64,000 nucleotides of DNA from Bog-793 sp963803025 (GTDB taxonomy: Bacteria > Actinomycetota > Acidimicrobiia > Acidimicrobiales > Bog-793): contig CAWDKZ010000018.1 of assembly GCA_963803025.1 (NCBI GenBank), positions 1-64,000 on the forward strand. The letters are read 5' to 3'. The position numbers and the translations under genes were made by a program. The notes under the pieces were generated by a model. The model was not told where the DNA came from and searched no databases. It worked only from the letters and a program-made list of their open reading frames with translations. Numbering within the stretch: position 1 is the stretch's first letter; every line of letters starts with the position of its first letter. This document shows positions 24,883 to 33,344 of the stretch, piece after piece.

Positions 24883-26889
24883 GTGGACAGCAAGCTGGCG
24901 AGGATCAACGTCATCGTGCCCGATGGTTCGACGCGCGAGCTCGTCCCGGGATCGACGGCGGCCGATCTCGCCGCGTCGATCGGCAAGCGACTGGCGGCCG
25001 ACGCCGTGGTCGCCGAGGTGAACGGGGTCCTCGCCGACCTCGGCACGGTGCTCCACGACGGCGACGTCGTGCGGGTCGTCACCGGGGGAGTCGACGAAGG
25101 TCGCGCCGTCCTCCGCCACTCCACGGCGCACGTGATGGCGCAGGCGGTGCTCGCTCTCTTCCCGGGGACGCGCTTCGCGATCGGGCCGGCGATCGAGGAC
25201 GGTTTCTACTACGACTTCGAGCTGCCCGAGAACAGGCGCTTCTCCGACGAGGACCTGCCGGCGATCGAGGCGGCGATGCGCACGATCATCGTCGCGGACC
25301 AGCCCTTCGTGCGCGAGGTGCGCTCGATCGAGGAGGGGCTCGCGCTCTTCGCCTCGCAACCGTTCAAACGCGAGATCATCGAGGGCGTCGCCGCGGCGCA
25401 CGGTGGGGTCGACCCCGAGTTCGCCTCCGAGGCCGCCGCGAGCGCGGCGGTGGTGACGACGTACCGCAACGGCCCGGACTTCGTCGACCTGTGCCGCGGG
25501 CCGCACGTACCGAGGACGAGCCGCCTCGGCCATTTCAAGTTGACCCGCGTCGCCGGTTCGTACTGGCGCGGCGACGAGCACCGCGCGCAGCTGCAGCGAA
25601 TCTACGGCACCGCCTGGGAGTCCGAGGCGGCGCTCGCCGCGCATCTCCACCGGCTTGCCGAGGCGGAACGCCGCGACCACCGCAAGCTCGGGCTCGAGCT
25701 CGACCTCTTCCACTTCCCGCCGGAGATCGGCAGCGGCCTGCCGGTCTTCCACCCCAAGGGTGCCCTCGTCCGCCAGCTGATGGAGGACTTCTCGCTCGAG
25801 ATGCACCGCGCCCACGGCTACGAGCAGGTCTGGACGCCGCACATCGCCAAGGCGACGCTGTTCGAGACGTCCGGGCACCTCGGCTGGTACGCGGCGGGCA
25901 TGTACCCGCCAATGGAGATGGAGGGCGCGGCCTACTACCCGAAGCCGATGAACTGCCCGATGCACATCCTCATTTACAAGGACCGCGCGCGCTCGTACCG
26001 CGAGCTGCCGCTGCGGTACTTCGAGTTCGGCACCGTCTACCGCTTCGAGCGCTCCGGCGTTCTCCACGGGCTGACACGGGTGCGCTGCATCACCCAGGAC
26101 GACGCGCACATTTTCTGCGCACCCGACCAGCTCGCCGAGGAGCTCCGTTCCCTCCTCGCGTTCGTCCTCGAGGTGCTGCGCGCCTTCGGGCTCACGGAGT
26201 TCGAGGCCGAGCTCTCGACCCGACCCGACAAGTTCGTCGGCGAGGTCGCCGAGTGGGACCAGGCCACCGAGGCCCTGCGCAGCGCCCTCGAGTCCGCCGG
26301 CATCCCGTACGTCGTCGCCGAGGGCGAGGGGGCGTTCTACGCGCCGAAGATCGACGTCCACATCCGTGACGCCGTCGGCCGGCGCTGGCAGCTTTCGACC
26401 CTCCAGGTGGACTTCCAGCTGCCGAACCTGTTCGACCTCGGCTTCGTCGGCGCCGACAACGAGCGGCACCGGCCCCAGATGATCCACCGGGCGCTCTTCG
26501 GCGCGGTGGAGCGGTTCTTCGCGATCCTCCTCGAGCACTACGCCGGGGCCCTGCCGACCTGGCTCATGCCGGTTCAGGCCCGCGTGCTTCCGGTGCGCGA
26601 CGCGAGCGCGCCCTACGCGGCCAAGGTGACCGACCGGTTGCGCCGCGCCGGCTTCCGGGTCGACACCGACGAGGCGGCCGAGCCGCTCGGCGCGCGCGTG
26701 CGCCGCGCCAAACTCGAGAAGCTCCCCTACGTCCTCGTCGTCGGCGACGAGGACGAGCGCGCCGGTTCCGTCGGCGTGAACGCCCGCGGCACCGACCCCG
26801 TCGAACGGGGCGTGGTCCTCGAAGAATTCCTCGCGCGCCTCAGCGCCGAGGTCGCGGGCCGCGGCCGTCCCGAGGACGGCGCCGCGTGA
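24883..26889 (+). CDS. thrS: Threonyl-tRNA synthetase
   Basis: 668 residues from a GTG. Domains in order: TGS-like N-terminus (IVPDGSTRELVPGST), editing/SAD domain with HSTAHVMAQAV, class II catalytic core with the motif 2 region YRFERSGVLHGLTRVRCITQDDAHIF and motif 3, and an anticodon-binding domain ending ARGTDPVERG. It charges tRNA-Thr in the cytoplasm. The order thrS-HIT-pgsA-acyltransferase-pimA matches that known from mycobacteria. The stop overlaps the HIT gene start by four bases. Confidence 0.96.
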   Translation: MDSKLARINVIVPDGSTRELVPGSTAADLAASIGKRLAADAVVAEVNGVLADLGTVLHDGDVVRVVTGGVDEGRAVLRHSTAHVMAQAVLALFPGTRFAIGPAIEDGFYYDFELPENRRFSDEDLPAIEAAMRTIIVADQPFVREVRSIEEGLALFASQPFKREIIEGVAAAHGGVDPEFASEAAASAAVVTTYRNGPDFVDLCRGPHVPRTSRLGHFKLTRVAGSYWRGDEHRAQLQRIYGTAWESEAALAAHLHRLAEAERRDHRKLGLELDLFHFPPEIGSGLPVFHPKGALVRQLMEDFSLEMHRAHGYEQVWTPHIAKATLFETSGHLGWYAAGMYPPMEMEGAAYYPKPMNCPMHILIYKDRARSYRELPLRYFEFGTVYRFERSGVLHGLTRVRCITQDDAHIFCAPDQLAEELRSLLAFVLEVLRAFGLTEFEAELSTRPDKFVGEVAEWDQATEALRSALESAGIPYVVAEGEGAFYAPKIDVHIRDAVGRRWQLSTLQVDFQLPNLFDLGFVGADNERHRPQMIHRALFGAVERFFAILLEHYAGALPTWLMPVQARVLPVRDASAPYAAKVTDRLRRAGFRVDTDEAAEPLGARVRRAKLEKLPYVLVVGDEDERAGSVGVNARGTDPVERGVVLEEFLARLSAEVAGRGRPEDGAA

Positions 26890-27425
26890 CCTTCGACCAT
26901 CTCTGGGCGGGCTGGCGCTCGGCCTACGTGACCTCGGTGTCCGAGACGTTCGGTCCGCCCGAGGAATTCGCCCCGACGCCCGAGGGGGCGGGCGCCCCCG
27001 GGAACTGCGTGTTCTGCCGGCTGCTCGCCCCCGAGGCCGCGGACGAGCACTACGTCGTCTTCCGGGGGCCGCGCACGGCGGTGCTCCTCAACGCCTACCC
27101 CTACGCGAGCGGGCACCTCCTCGTGCTGCCGACCCGACACCTGCGCCGGCTCGACGAGCTCGACGCGGAGGAGAGTGCCGAGCTGTGGGCGACGACGCGC
27201 GACGCGACGGTCGCCCTGCGGCACGCCTACGACCCGGACGGGCTCAACCTCGGCGCCAACCTCGGACGCGCCGCCGGGGCGGGCCTGCCCGACCATCTCC
27301 ACCTCCACGTCGTGCCGCGCTGGGTCGGCGACACGAATTTCATGACAACGGTCGCCTCGGTGCGCGTGTTGCCAGAGGCGCTCTCCGAGAGCTTCAGCCG
27401 CATCACCGCCGCGTGGCCGCGCTGA
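26886..27425 (+). CDS. HIT-family hydrolase/phosphorylase (Ap4A-type)
   Basis: 179 residues from a GTG. The histidine triad is HLHLHVVPRW near the C-terminus, with CVFC (possible zinc pair) near residue 40 and the LLNAYPYASGHLLVLPTRH core. In mycobacteria the protein at the same place between thrS and pgsA is a diadenosine tetraphosphate phosphorylase. The likely role is removal of Ap4A produced by aminoacyl-tRNA synthetases such as the adjacent ThrRS; this is inference from family and context. Confidence 0.88.
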   Translation: MTFDHLWAGWRSAYVTSVSETFGPPEEFAPTPEGAGAPGNCVFCRLLAPEAADEHYVVFRGPRTAVLLNAYPYASGHLLVLPTRHLRRLDELDAEESAELWATTRDATVALRHAYDPDGLNLGANLGRAAGAGLPDHLHLHVVPRWVGDTNFMTTVASVRVLPEALSESFSRITAAWPR

Positions 27426-27507
27426 CCTTCGCCGACGGGCGCGCCGCGCCTCGGCGGGGAATCTCGCCCTTCCTGGTAGCGTTGCGCGCGCCGGGGCAGG
27501 AGGGGCG

Positions 27508-28356
27508 ATGATCGACGGCCGGCGGGGCAAGAAGACGAATGAGGTCACCTCCGGACCCGCTCCACGCCCACGTCGCTCGCTCGGCCGACGCCTCGCCGCC
27601 ATCGGCGTCGGCGCCGACGCGATCACGACGGTCGGCGTGCTGCTCGCGGCCGTGACCGCGGTGTTCATCGCCTACCACTGGTTCATCGCCGGTGTCGCGC
27701 TCATCATCGTCGGCGGGCTGATGGACACCCTCGACGGGCACGTCGCCAAGGCGGCCGGGACCGCCTCGGCGCGCGGGGCGTTCTTCGACTCGGTCGCGGA
27801 CCGGGTTGCCGACTCCCTGATCTTCGGGGGCCTCGCCTGGTACTTCATCCGAGCGCACGACGCGAACGCCGCCCTCGTGCCAATCGGGATCCTCGCGGTG
27901 AGCAACCTCGTCTCCTATCAACGCGCCAAAGCCGAGTCGCTCGGGTTCTCCGCCCACGGCGGGATCATGGAGCGGGCCGAACGGCTCATTTTCCTCGGTG
28001 TCACGCTGTTCATCGCCTTCTTCGCGCCCGTCGTCCTCGTCCCGCTGCTCCTCACGTTGCTCGCGCTGACCGCCGCGACCTGCGTCGGGCGCTTCGCCCG
28101 TGTCTGGGCCCAGGCCACGGCTACGACGAACGCCGCGCCGCGGCTGGGAACCCTCCGCCGGGTGAGCACGCGCGCCTGGCGGGCAGGCCAACTCGGCGAC
28201 CCGTCCCGGCGGGGGCGCCGTGACCTCGTGCCCCTGTCGACCCGCCTGCGCGTCGTGTTCGGCGCGACCGGGGAACGCGCCGTCCCTCGGCGCGAGCGCA
28301 CCGGCCGACACCGCAGTGCGCGCGCCTTCGGCCGCCGGTTCGACAGCGACCGCTGA
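27508..28356 (+). CDS. pgsA: Phosphatidylinositol-phosphate synthase (CDP-alcohol phosphatidyltransferase)
   Basis: 282 residues. The CDP-alcohol phosphotransferase signature is at DTLDGHVAKAAGTASARGAFFDSVADRVAD: the four Asp and two Gly are intact but the usual AR is AK. Hydrophobic helices surround it. In actinobacteria this gene, followed by PatA- and PimA-type genes, makes phosphatidylinositol phosphate from CDP-diacylglycerol and inositol phosphate, the base of PIM lipids. A ~75-residue Arg-rich C-terminal tail is unusually long. The ATG at 27508 has GGAGGGG upstream. Confidence 0.86.
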   Translation: MIDGRRGKKTNEVTSGPAPRPRRSLGRRLAAIGVGADAITTVGVLLAAVTAVFIAYHWFIAGVALIIVGGLMDTLDGHVAKAAGTASARGAFFDSVADRVADSLIFGGLAWYFIRAHDANAALVPIGILAVSNLVSYQRAKAESLGFSAHGGIMERAERLIFLGVTLFIAFFAPVVLVPLLLTLLALTAATCVGRFARVWAQATATTNAAPRLGTLRRVSTRAWRAGQLGDPSRRGRRDLVPLSTRLRVVFGATGERAVPRRERTGRHRSARAFGRRFDSDR

Positions 28357-28387
28357 CAGCCCTGCGGGGCACGAGGCGCCAGCGGCG

Positions 28388-29290
28388 ATGGGTCGCACGC
28401 GGGCCCGCCTCATCTACTTCGCCTACCGGGGTGGCGCCACGTTCCTGCGGGCACTGCCGGGCCCCGTCGCCCGCGTCCTCGCTGGCGGCGTGGCGCACGT
28501 CGCCTGGGCCACCGGACACGCCCGACGGGCCGTCGTCGCGGCGAACCTCCGCCGGGTGCTCGGTCCGGAGGCGTCGGCCGCGCAGCTGCGCCGGACCGTG
28601 CGACGGGCCTACGCCAGCTACGCGCGGTACTGGTCGGAAGCGGCCCGCCTTGACGCGTCGGACCCCACCGTGCTCGGCCGGCGTCTCGTGGTGAGGCACC
28701 CGGAACGGTTCCGCGAGGCCGCGGCGCGGGGCCGGGGGGTGATCATCGTGCTGCCCCACGTCGGTTGCTGGGAAGCCGGCGCCATCTGGACGGCGTCGCT
28801 CGGCTATCCGCTCGTGACCGTCGGCGAGATGCTCAAGCCGCCGGAACTGTTCGACTGGTTCGTCAAGACCCGCAAGCGGGCCGCGCTCACCGTGCTGCCG
28901 CCCGGGGCGGCGACGACGACGCGCCTCCTCGACCAGCTGCGCCGCGGCCAGGCGATCGCCCTCCTCGCCGACCGCGACGTCGTCGGCGGCGGGTTGCCGA
29001 CGGAGTTCTTCGGCACCAGCACGCCGATCCCCGCCGGACCGGCCGTGCTCGCCCTGAGGGCCGGCGCGCCCGTCGTGCCCGCCGCGATCTACCTCGAGCC
29101 CCGCGGCCGCTTCTCGATCGATCTCCTCCCACAGCTCGATCCGACGCGCTCGGGTGACTTTCGGTCTGACGTGGCCCGGCTGACCCGGGACATGGTGCGG
29201 GGCTTCGAGGAACTGATCGCGCCGCGTCCGGAGCAGTGGCACCTCTTCCAGCCGAACTGGCCGGATGCGGGCAAGGGCCGCGCCGAATGA
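28388..29290 (+). CDS. Phosphatidylinositol mannoside acyltransferase (PatA-like)
   Basis: 300 residues of the lipid A acyltransferase (LpxL/HtrB) superfamily. The catalytic segment is HVGCWEAGA near residue 125 (HX4E-type: His and Glu present), followed by LLADRDVVGGG and FFGTSTPIPAGPA. In the actinobacterial arrangement between pgsA and pimA this enzyme acylates the mannose of PIM1. A hydrophobic N-terminal stretch suggests membrane association. The ATG at 28388 follows the pgsA stop by about 30 bp; the frame is open earlier, but that part overlaps pgsA. Its stop overlaps the pimA start (ATGA). Confidence 0.87.
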   Translation: MGRTRARLIYFAYRGGATFLRALPGPVARVLAGGVAHVAWATGHARRAVVAANLRRVLGPEASAAQLRRTVRRAYASYARYWSEAARLDASDPTVLGRRLVVRHPERFREAAARGRGVIIVLPHVGCWEAGAIWTASLGYPLVTVGEMLKPPELFDWFVKTRKRAALTVLPPGAATTTRLLDQLRRGQAIALLADRDVVGGGLPTEFFGTSTPIPAGPAVLALRAGAPVVPAAIYLEPRGRFSIDLLPQLDPTRSGDFRSDVARLTRDMVRGFEELIAPRPEQWHLFQPNWPDAGKGRAE

Positions 29291-30438
29291 GGATCGCCCT
29301 CGTCTCCGCCTACGACCTCGCCGTTCCCGGCGGGGTGCAGGCCCAGGTGATCGGGCTCGCCCGCGCGCTGCGCGCCGCGGGCGACGAAGTCGTCGTCGTG
29401 GCTCCCGGAGCGCCCGGCGCGACGGCCCCTGCCGACCTCGACTTGGTGCTGGTCGGCAGGTCCGTTCCGTTCCGGGCGAACGGCTCCCTCGCCCCGGTCG
29501 CGCCGACGCCGGCGGCGATGCATCGAACGCGATGCGCGCTCCGGTCGGCGGCGGTCGACGTCGTCCACGTCCACGAGCCGCTCGTCCCCGGCCCCGCCCT
29601 CGCCGCGGCAAGCTGGCACGAGGTCCCGGTCGTCGCCACCTTCCACCGCGCCCGGGCGAGCGCCGCCTACGTCGTCTACGGACACGCCCTGCGCCGCGTC
29701 GTGCGCCACCTCGACGACCGCGTCGCCGTCTCGGACGTCGCGCGCGCGACCCTGTGGGCCGCGGCCGGGCCCTGCGACGTCGCGATCCTCGCGAACGCCG
29801 TCGACGCCGGACGTTTCGCCCACGCCGCGTCGGCCCCGACAACCGTGCCGACCGTGCTCTTCGTCGGCCGGGCCGAACACCGCAAGGGGCTCGCCGTCCT
29901 GCTCGAGGCGTTCGCGGGCCTCGCCGGTGACGTGCGCCTGCAGGTCGTCGGCGACGGACCCGAGGTCCCGGCGCTGCGGCGCCGCTTCGCCGGCGACCCG
30001 CGTCTCGAGTGGCTCGGCCGGCTCCCCGACGAGGAACTCGCGGCGCACCTCGCCGCGGCCCAGGTCTTCGTCGCGCCGGCGCTCGGCGGCGAGTCATTCG
30101 GGGTCGTCCTGCTCGAGGCCATGGCGGCCGGGACGCCGGTCCTCGCCTCGGACATCCCGGGCTACCGGCTCGCCGCCGACGGCGCCGCCGTCCTGTGCCC
30201 GCCCGGCGACGCCGTGGCGTTGCGCCACGAACTCTCGGCACTGCTCGGCGACCCCGCGGCGCGGGCGCGCCTCGCCAGCGCCGGCCGACTCGTCGCCGCG
30301 CGCCATTCGTTCGCCGATCTCGCCGCGGCGTACGAGGCGCGTTACGCGCACGTCCTGGCGCGGGCCGCCGCGCGCCCCCACGACGGGCCCGGGGCGCTCC
30401 GATCGGGGCGGCGCAAAGCCCGTACACTCGGGCCGTAA
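29287..30438 (+). CDS. pimA: Phosphatidylinositol mannosyltransferase PimA (GT4)
   Basis: 383 residues of a GT-B glycosyltransferase. The N-terminal domain opens with IALVSAYDLAVPGGVQAQV, including the GGVQ loop, and has VDVVHVHEPLVPG. The C-terminal GDP-mannose domain has VLFVGRAEHRKGLAVLLEAF and ALGGESFGVVLLEAMAAGTPV with the EX7E motif. PimA moves mannose from GDP-mannose to phosphatidylinositol on the inner face of the membrane. Four-base overlap with the acyltransferase and a one-base overlap with the next gene show a tight operon. Confidence 0.9.
   Translation: MRIALVSAYDLAVPGGVQAQVIGLARALRAAGDEVVVVAPGAPGATAPADLDLVLVGRSVPFRANGSLAPVAPTPAAMHRTRCALRSAAVDVVHVHEPLVPGPALAAASWHEVPVVATFHRARASAAYVVYGHALRRVVRHLDDRVAVSDVARATLWAAAGPCDVAILANAVDAGRFAHAASAPTTVPTVLFVGRAEHRKGLAVLLEAFAGLAGDVRLQVVGDGPEVPALRRRFAGDPRLEWLGRLPDEELAAHLAAAQVFVAPALGGESFGVVLLEAMAAGTPVLASDIPGYRLAADGAAVLCPPGDAVALRHELSALLGDPAARARLASAGRLVAARHSFADLAAAYEARYAHVLARAAARPHDGPGALRSGRRKARTLGP
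30423..30428 (+). promoter_or_regulatory. -10-like TACACT within the pimA 3' end
   Basis: TACACT ends 9 nt before the ATG of the M48 gene, possibly an internal leaderless promoter in the operon. Confidence 0.35.
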
Positions 30439-31343
30439 TGGCTCCTGCCCAGGCGCATGCGCGACGGCGCGCCCCATCGGCCCGCCCGACGAACGGCCGG
30501 GTGCCGCCGCGTCCCGCCACCCGGATGCGCGCCGGTGCGCTCGCCGTGGAACGCCCCGCGTTCGGTCACGCGCACGTCCGGGTCTCCGCCCGGCTCGCCA
30601 GCGCTGCGCCGGTCGCGCTCGTCCTCGCCGGGGTGGCGCTCGCGGCCTCGGGCCTCCTCACGTTCGCCGGCACGGTCGTCTGCGGCGTGCTCGCCGCCTG
30701 CGGTGCGGCCGTCGTCCTCGGCAACCTCCGCTTCGGCTCGATGGCGCGCACCCTGCGGGCCCTCGACGCGCGCCCCGCCGATCCCGCCCGAGAGGCCCGC
30801 CTCGTGAATCTCACGGAGAGCCTCTGTCTCGGCTTCGGCCTCGCCGCGCCCGGCGTCGTCGTCCTCGACAACCCGGCACCAAACGCGCTGACCCTCGGCC
30901 GCTCGGCACGTTCGGCCACGCTCGTCGTCACGAGCGGCGCCCTCGACTTGTTCGATCGCATGGAGCTCGAGGCGGTGATCGCCCACGAGCTCGCCCACCT
31001 GAAACGGGGCGACACCGCGGCGGCGGCGAGGGTGATGCGCGCCTTCGGGTTCGTGTCCGTGCTCAGCCCGGCGGCGGCACGACTCGCGGAGCGCGGCGTG
31101 GACGCCGACCGGGAGGCGCGCGCCGACCTCGCGGCGATGAGCGTCACCCGCTATCCGCCGGCGCTCGCCGACGCGCTCGAGGCCCTCGCCGGCGCGGCCA
31201 CGGTGCAACCTCCGCTCGCGCCGGCGGTCGCCCGGCTCACGGCGTGGCAGTGGTGCGCGCCCTTCGACCACCGTCCCCCGGGCCGTGCCCTGCCCGGCGA
31301 GCTCGACCTGTCGCTGCGGATCGCAGCGCTACGCGAACTGTGA
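30438..31343 (+). CDS. Membrane-anchored M48-family metallopeptidase
   Basis: 301 residues. An Arg-rich N-terminus is followed by two hydrophobic helices (about residues 55-100) and a zinc-binding HExxH in VIAHELAHLKRGD. The downstream REARADLAAM region supplies the third zinc ligand Glu/Asp. PAPNALTLGRS and VVTSGALDLF are typical of HtpX-like M48 enzymes. It probably degrades or processes membrane proteins with its active site in the cytoplasm. Its ATG shares one base with the pimA stop (TAATG). Confidence 0.85.
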   Translation: MAPAQAHARRRAPSARPTNGRVPPRPATRMRAGALAVERPAFGHAHVRVSARLASAAPVALVLAGVALAASGLLTFAGTVVCGVLAACGAAVVLGNLRFGSMARTLRALDARPADPAREARLVNLTESLCLGFGLAAPGVVVLDNPAPNALTLGRSARSATLVVTSGALDLFDRMELEAVIAHELAHLKRGDTAAAARVMRAFGFVSVLSPAAARLAERGVDADREARADLAAMSVTRYPPALADALEALAGAATVQPPLAPAVARLTAWQWCAPFDHRPPGRALPGELDLSLRIAALREL

Positions 31344-31402
31344 AGACGACGAGCGCCCGCGGGGGGACCGGCGCGACCTTCGTCCCGGGAAGGGAGTGAC
31401 CG

Positions 31403-32155
31403 GTGTCCGGCCATTCGAAATGGGCGACGACGAAACACCAGAAGGGCGCGAAGGACAAGGCGCGCGGCAAGCTCTTCGCCAAACTCATCCGCCAGGTTGA
31501 GGTCGCGGCCCGCGAGGGCGGGGGTGATCTCGCGGCGAACGCCAACCTGCGCACGATGTACCAGAAGGCCCGTGACGCGTCGGTGCCGGCGGACACCATC
31601 GACCGCGCCGTCAAACGGGGGACCGGTGAGCTCGAGGGTGTCCGCTACGAGGCCGTCTCCTACGAGGGCTACGCGCCCTCGGGCGTCGCGGTCATCGTCG
31701 AGTGCCTCACGGACAACCGCAACCGGACCGGGGCCGAGATCCGCGCCGTCTTCTCCCGCAACGGGGGCTCGATGGCGGAGCCCGGCGCCGTGGCCTGGCA
31801 GTTCGAGCGCAAGGGCGTCGTCACGATCCCGCGCGCCACCGACGAGGACGCGATCATGACGGTCGCCCTCGACGCCGGCGCGCAGGACCTGCGCGACGAC
31901 GGGACCGAGTGGACGCTCGTCGGCGAGCCAACCGACCTCCACGTGCTGCAGGCCGCGCTCGCAGCTGCCGGAATCCCGGTCGATTCGGCCGAGTCGCAGT
32001 GGTTGCCAACGACGACCGTCGAGGTGTCGGACGCGTCCGGCGCGCGCAAGGTGCTCCATCTGTTCGACCTGCTCGAGGACCACGACGACGTTCAGCTCGT
32101 CGCCGCCAACTTCGACATACCCGACGAGATCCTCGACTCCCTCGAGGAGAGCTGA
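31403..32155 (+). CDS. YebC/PmpR-family protein
   Basis: 250 residues starting SGHSKWATTKHQKGAKDKARGKLF, the diagnostic N-terminus of YebC. Further family segments are NANLRTMYQKARDASVPADTIDRAVKRG and YEGYAPSGVAVIVECLTDNRNRT. YebC proteins act as DNA-binding regulators or as translation factors relieving ribosome stalling at proline stretches. A GTG start has GGGAAGGGAG upstream. It precedes ruvCAB, an order common in bacteria. Confidence 0.94.
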   Translation: MSGHSKWATTKHQKGAKDKARGKLFAKLIRQVEVAAREGGGDLAANANLRTMYQKARDASVPADTIDRAVKRGTGELEGVRYEAVSYEGYAPSGVAVIVECLTDNRNRTGAEIRAVFSRNGGSMAEPGAVAWQFERKGVVTIPRATDEDAIMTVALDAGAQDLRDDGTEWTLVGEPTDLHVLQAALAAAGIPVDSAESQWLPTTTVEVSDASGARKVLHLFDLLEDHDDVQLVAANFDIPDEILDSLEES

Positions 32156-32192
32156 CCGGTCGCGCATCCCCCGCCAGGATGGGACCCCTCGA

Positions 32193-32198
32193 TAGAAT
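32193..32198 (+). promoter_or_regulatory. -10-like TAGAAT before ruvC
   Basis: TAGAAT ends 7 nt before the GTG at 32206; no ribosome-binding site is seen between them. Confidence 0.45.
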
Positions 32199-32205
32199 CG
32201 AACGC

Positions 32206-32739
32206 GTGTTTGTCCTCGGTATCGACCCCGGCCTGTCGCGCTGCGGCTTCGGCGGGGTCGCCGAGGAGCACGGCGAGCAGCTCCCCGTCGCAGCCGGCGT
32301 GATCACGAGCGATCCCGCCCTCGCCGTCCCAGATCGGCTCGCCGCGTTGCACCGAGAGCTCGAGGCGCTCGTCGGCGAGCTCGATCCGGACGTCGTCGCC
32401 GTCGAACGCGTGTTTTTCCAGACGAACGCGCGCACGGCGATGGCGGTCGGCCAGGCGAGCGGCGTCGCGCTGCTCGTCGCCGCCGAGCACGGCTGCCGTG
32501 TCGTCGAGTACACCTCGAACGAGGTCAAGCTGGCCGTCGCCGGCTACGGCTCAGCTGACAAGACCCAGGTGCAGCAGATGGTGGCGCGGCTGCTCCGTCT
32601 GGCGCGCGTGCCAGACCCGCCCGACGTCGCCGACGCGCTCGCCCTCGCGCTCTGTCACCTCGCGGCGCGCCGCTACGAGGATCTCGTGCGCTCCGCCCGG
32701 GGGGAGGGCTCCCCCGGACCCCGCGAGGCACGGCGATGA
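32206..32739 (+). CDS. ruvC: Holliday junction resolvase RuvC
   Basis: 177 residues from a GTG. The RNase H-like fold starts VLGIDPGLSRCGFG, with the first catalytic Asp in GIDPG, the second acidic residue in AVERVFF and the last Asp pair in PDVADALALALCH. RuvC cuts four-way junctions made by recombination. It overlaps ruvA by four bases. The upstream frame continues into yebC and is not used. Confidence 0.94.
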   Translation: MFVLGIDPGLSRCGFGGVAEEHGEQLPVAAGVITSDPALAVPDRLAALHRELEALVGELDPDVVAVERVFFQTNARTAMAVGQASGVALLVAAEHGCRVVEYTSNEVKLAVAGYGSADKTQVQQMVARLLRLARVPDPPDVADALALALCHLAARRYEDLVRSARGEGSPGPREARR

Positions 32740-33344
32740 TCGGTTCGCTCTCCGGCGTCCTCACCGAGATCGACTACAGCTCGGAGTCGCTCGCGTCGAT
32801 CGTCGTCGACGTGGCCGGTGTCGGCTACGAGGTCGTCGTGTCGACCCGCCACGCGGCGCGGCTCGGGCCGCTCGGCTCCCCGGTCGACCTCGCGGTGTAC
32901 ACCCACGTGCGCGAGGGGGCGATCACCCTTTACGGCTGCGCGAACCGGGCCGAACGCCGCATGTTCGAGCTCCTCATCGGCGCCCACGGCATCGGGCCCG
33001 CGCTCGCCCTCGCCATCTTGGCCGTCCACCCGCCCGAGCAGCTGGCACGGGCCGTGACCGGCGGAGACGTCGACGCCCTCGTCCTGGTGCCGGGGGTCGG
33101 GCGCAAGACGGCGCAACGCCTCATCGTCGAACTCGCCGGGCGCCTCGGCGCGCTCGACACCCTGCCCGTCGGCGCGACGGCACCCGACGGCACGCGTCTC
33201 GCCATCTCGGAGGTACGGGAGGCGCTCGCCGCCCTCGGCTATGCCCCGGACGAGGTGCGCCGCGTCCTCGAGCACCTGCCCCGCGAGGGCGCGGTCGAGG
33301 ATCTGCTGCGCCAAGCCCTCCAAGAGCTCGCGCCCCGACGATGA
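32736..33344 (+). CDS. ruvA: Holliday junction branch-migration protein RuvA
   Basis: 202 residues. The OB-fold N-terminus is followed by helix-hairpin-helix motifs (LLIGAHGIGPALALAIL and LVLVPGVGRKTAQRLIVEL) and a C-terminal UBA-like domain (EVREALAALGYAPDEVRRVL) that binds RuvB. RuvA tetramers hold the junction open for the RuvB motor. The stop overlaps the ruvB ATG. Confidence 0.95.
   Translation: MIGSLSGVLTEIDYSSESLASIVVDVAGVGYEVVVSTRHAARLGPLGSPVDLAVYTHVREGAITLYGCANRAERRMFELLIGAHGIGPALALAILAVHPPEQLARAVTGGDVDALVLVPGVGRKTAQRLIVELAGRLGALDTLPVGATAPDGTRLAISEVREALAALGYAPDEVRRVLEHLPREGAVEDLLRQALQELAPRR

Noticed and set aside
24301..26538. 745-codon minus-strand frame
   Set aside because: Antisense shadow of mshC and thrS.
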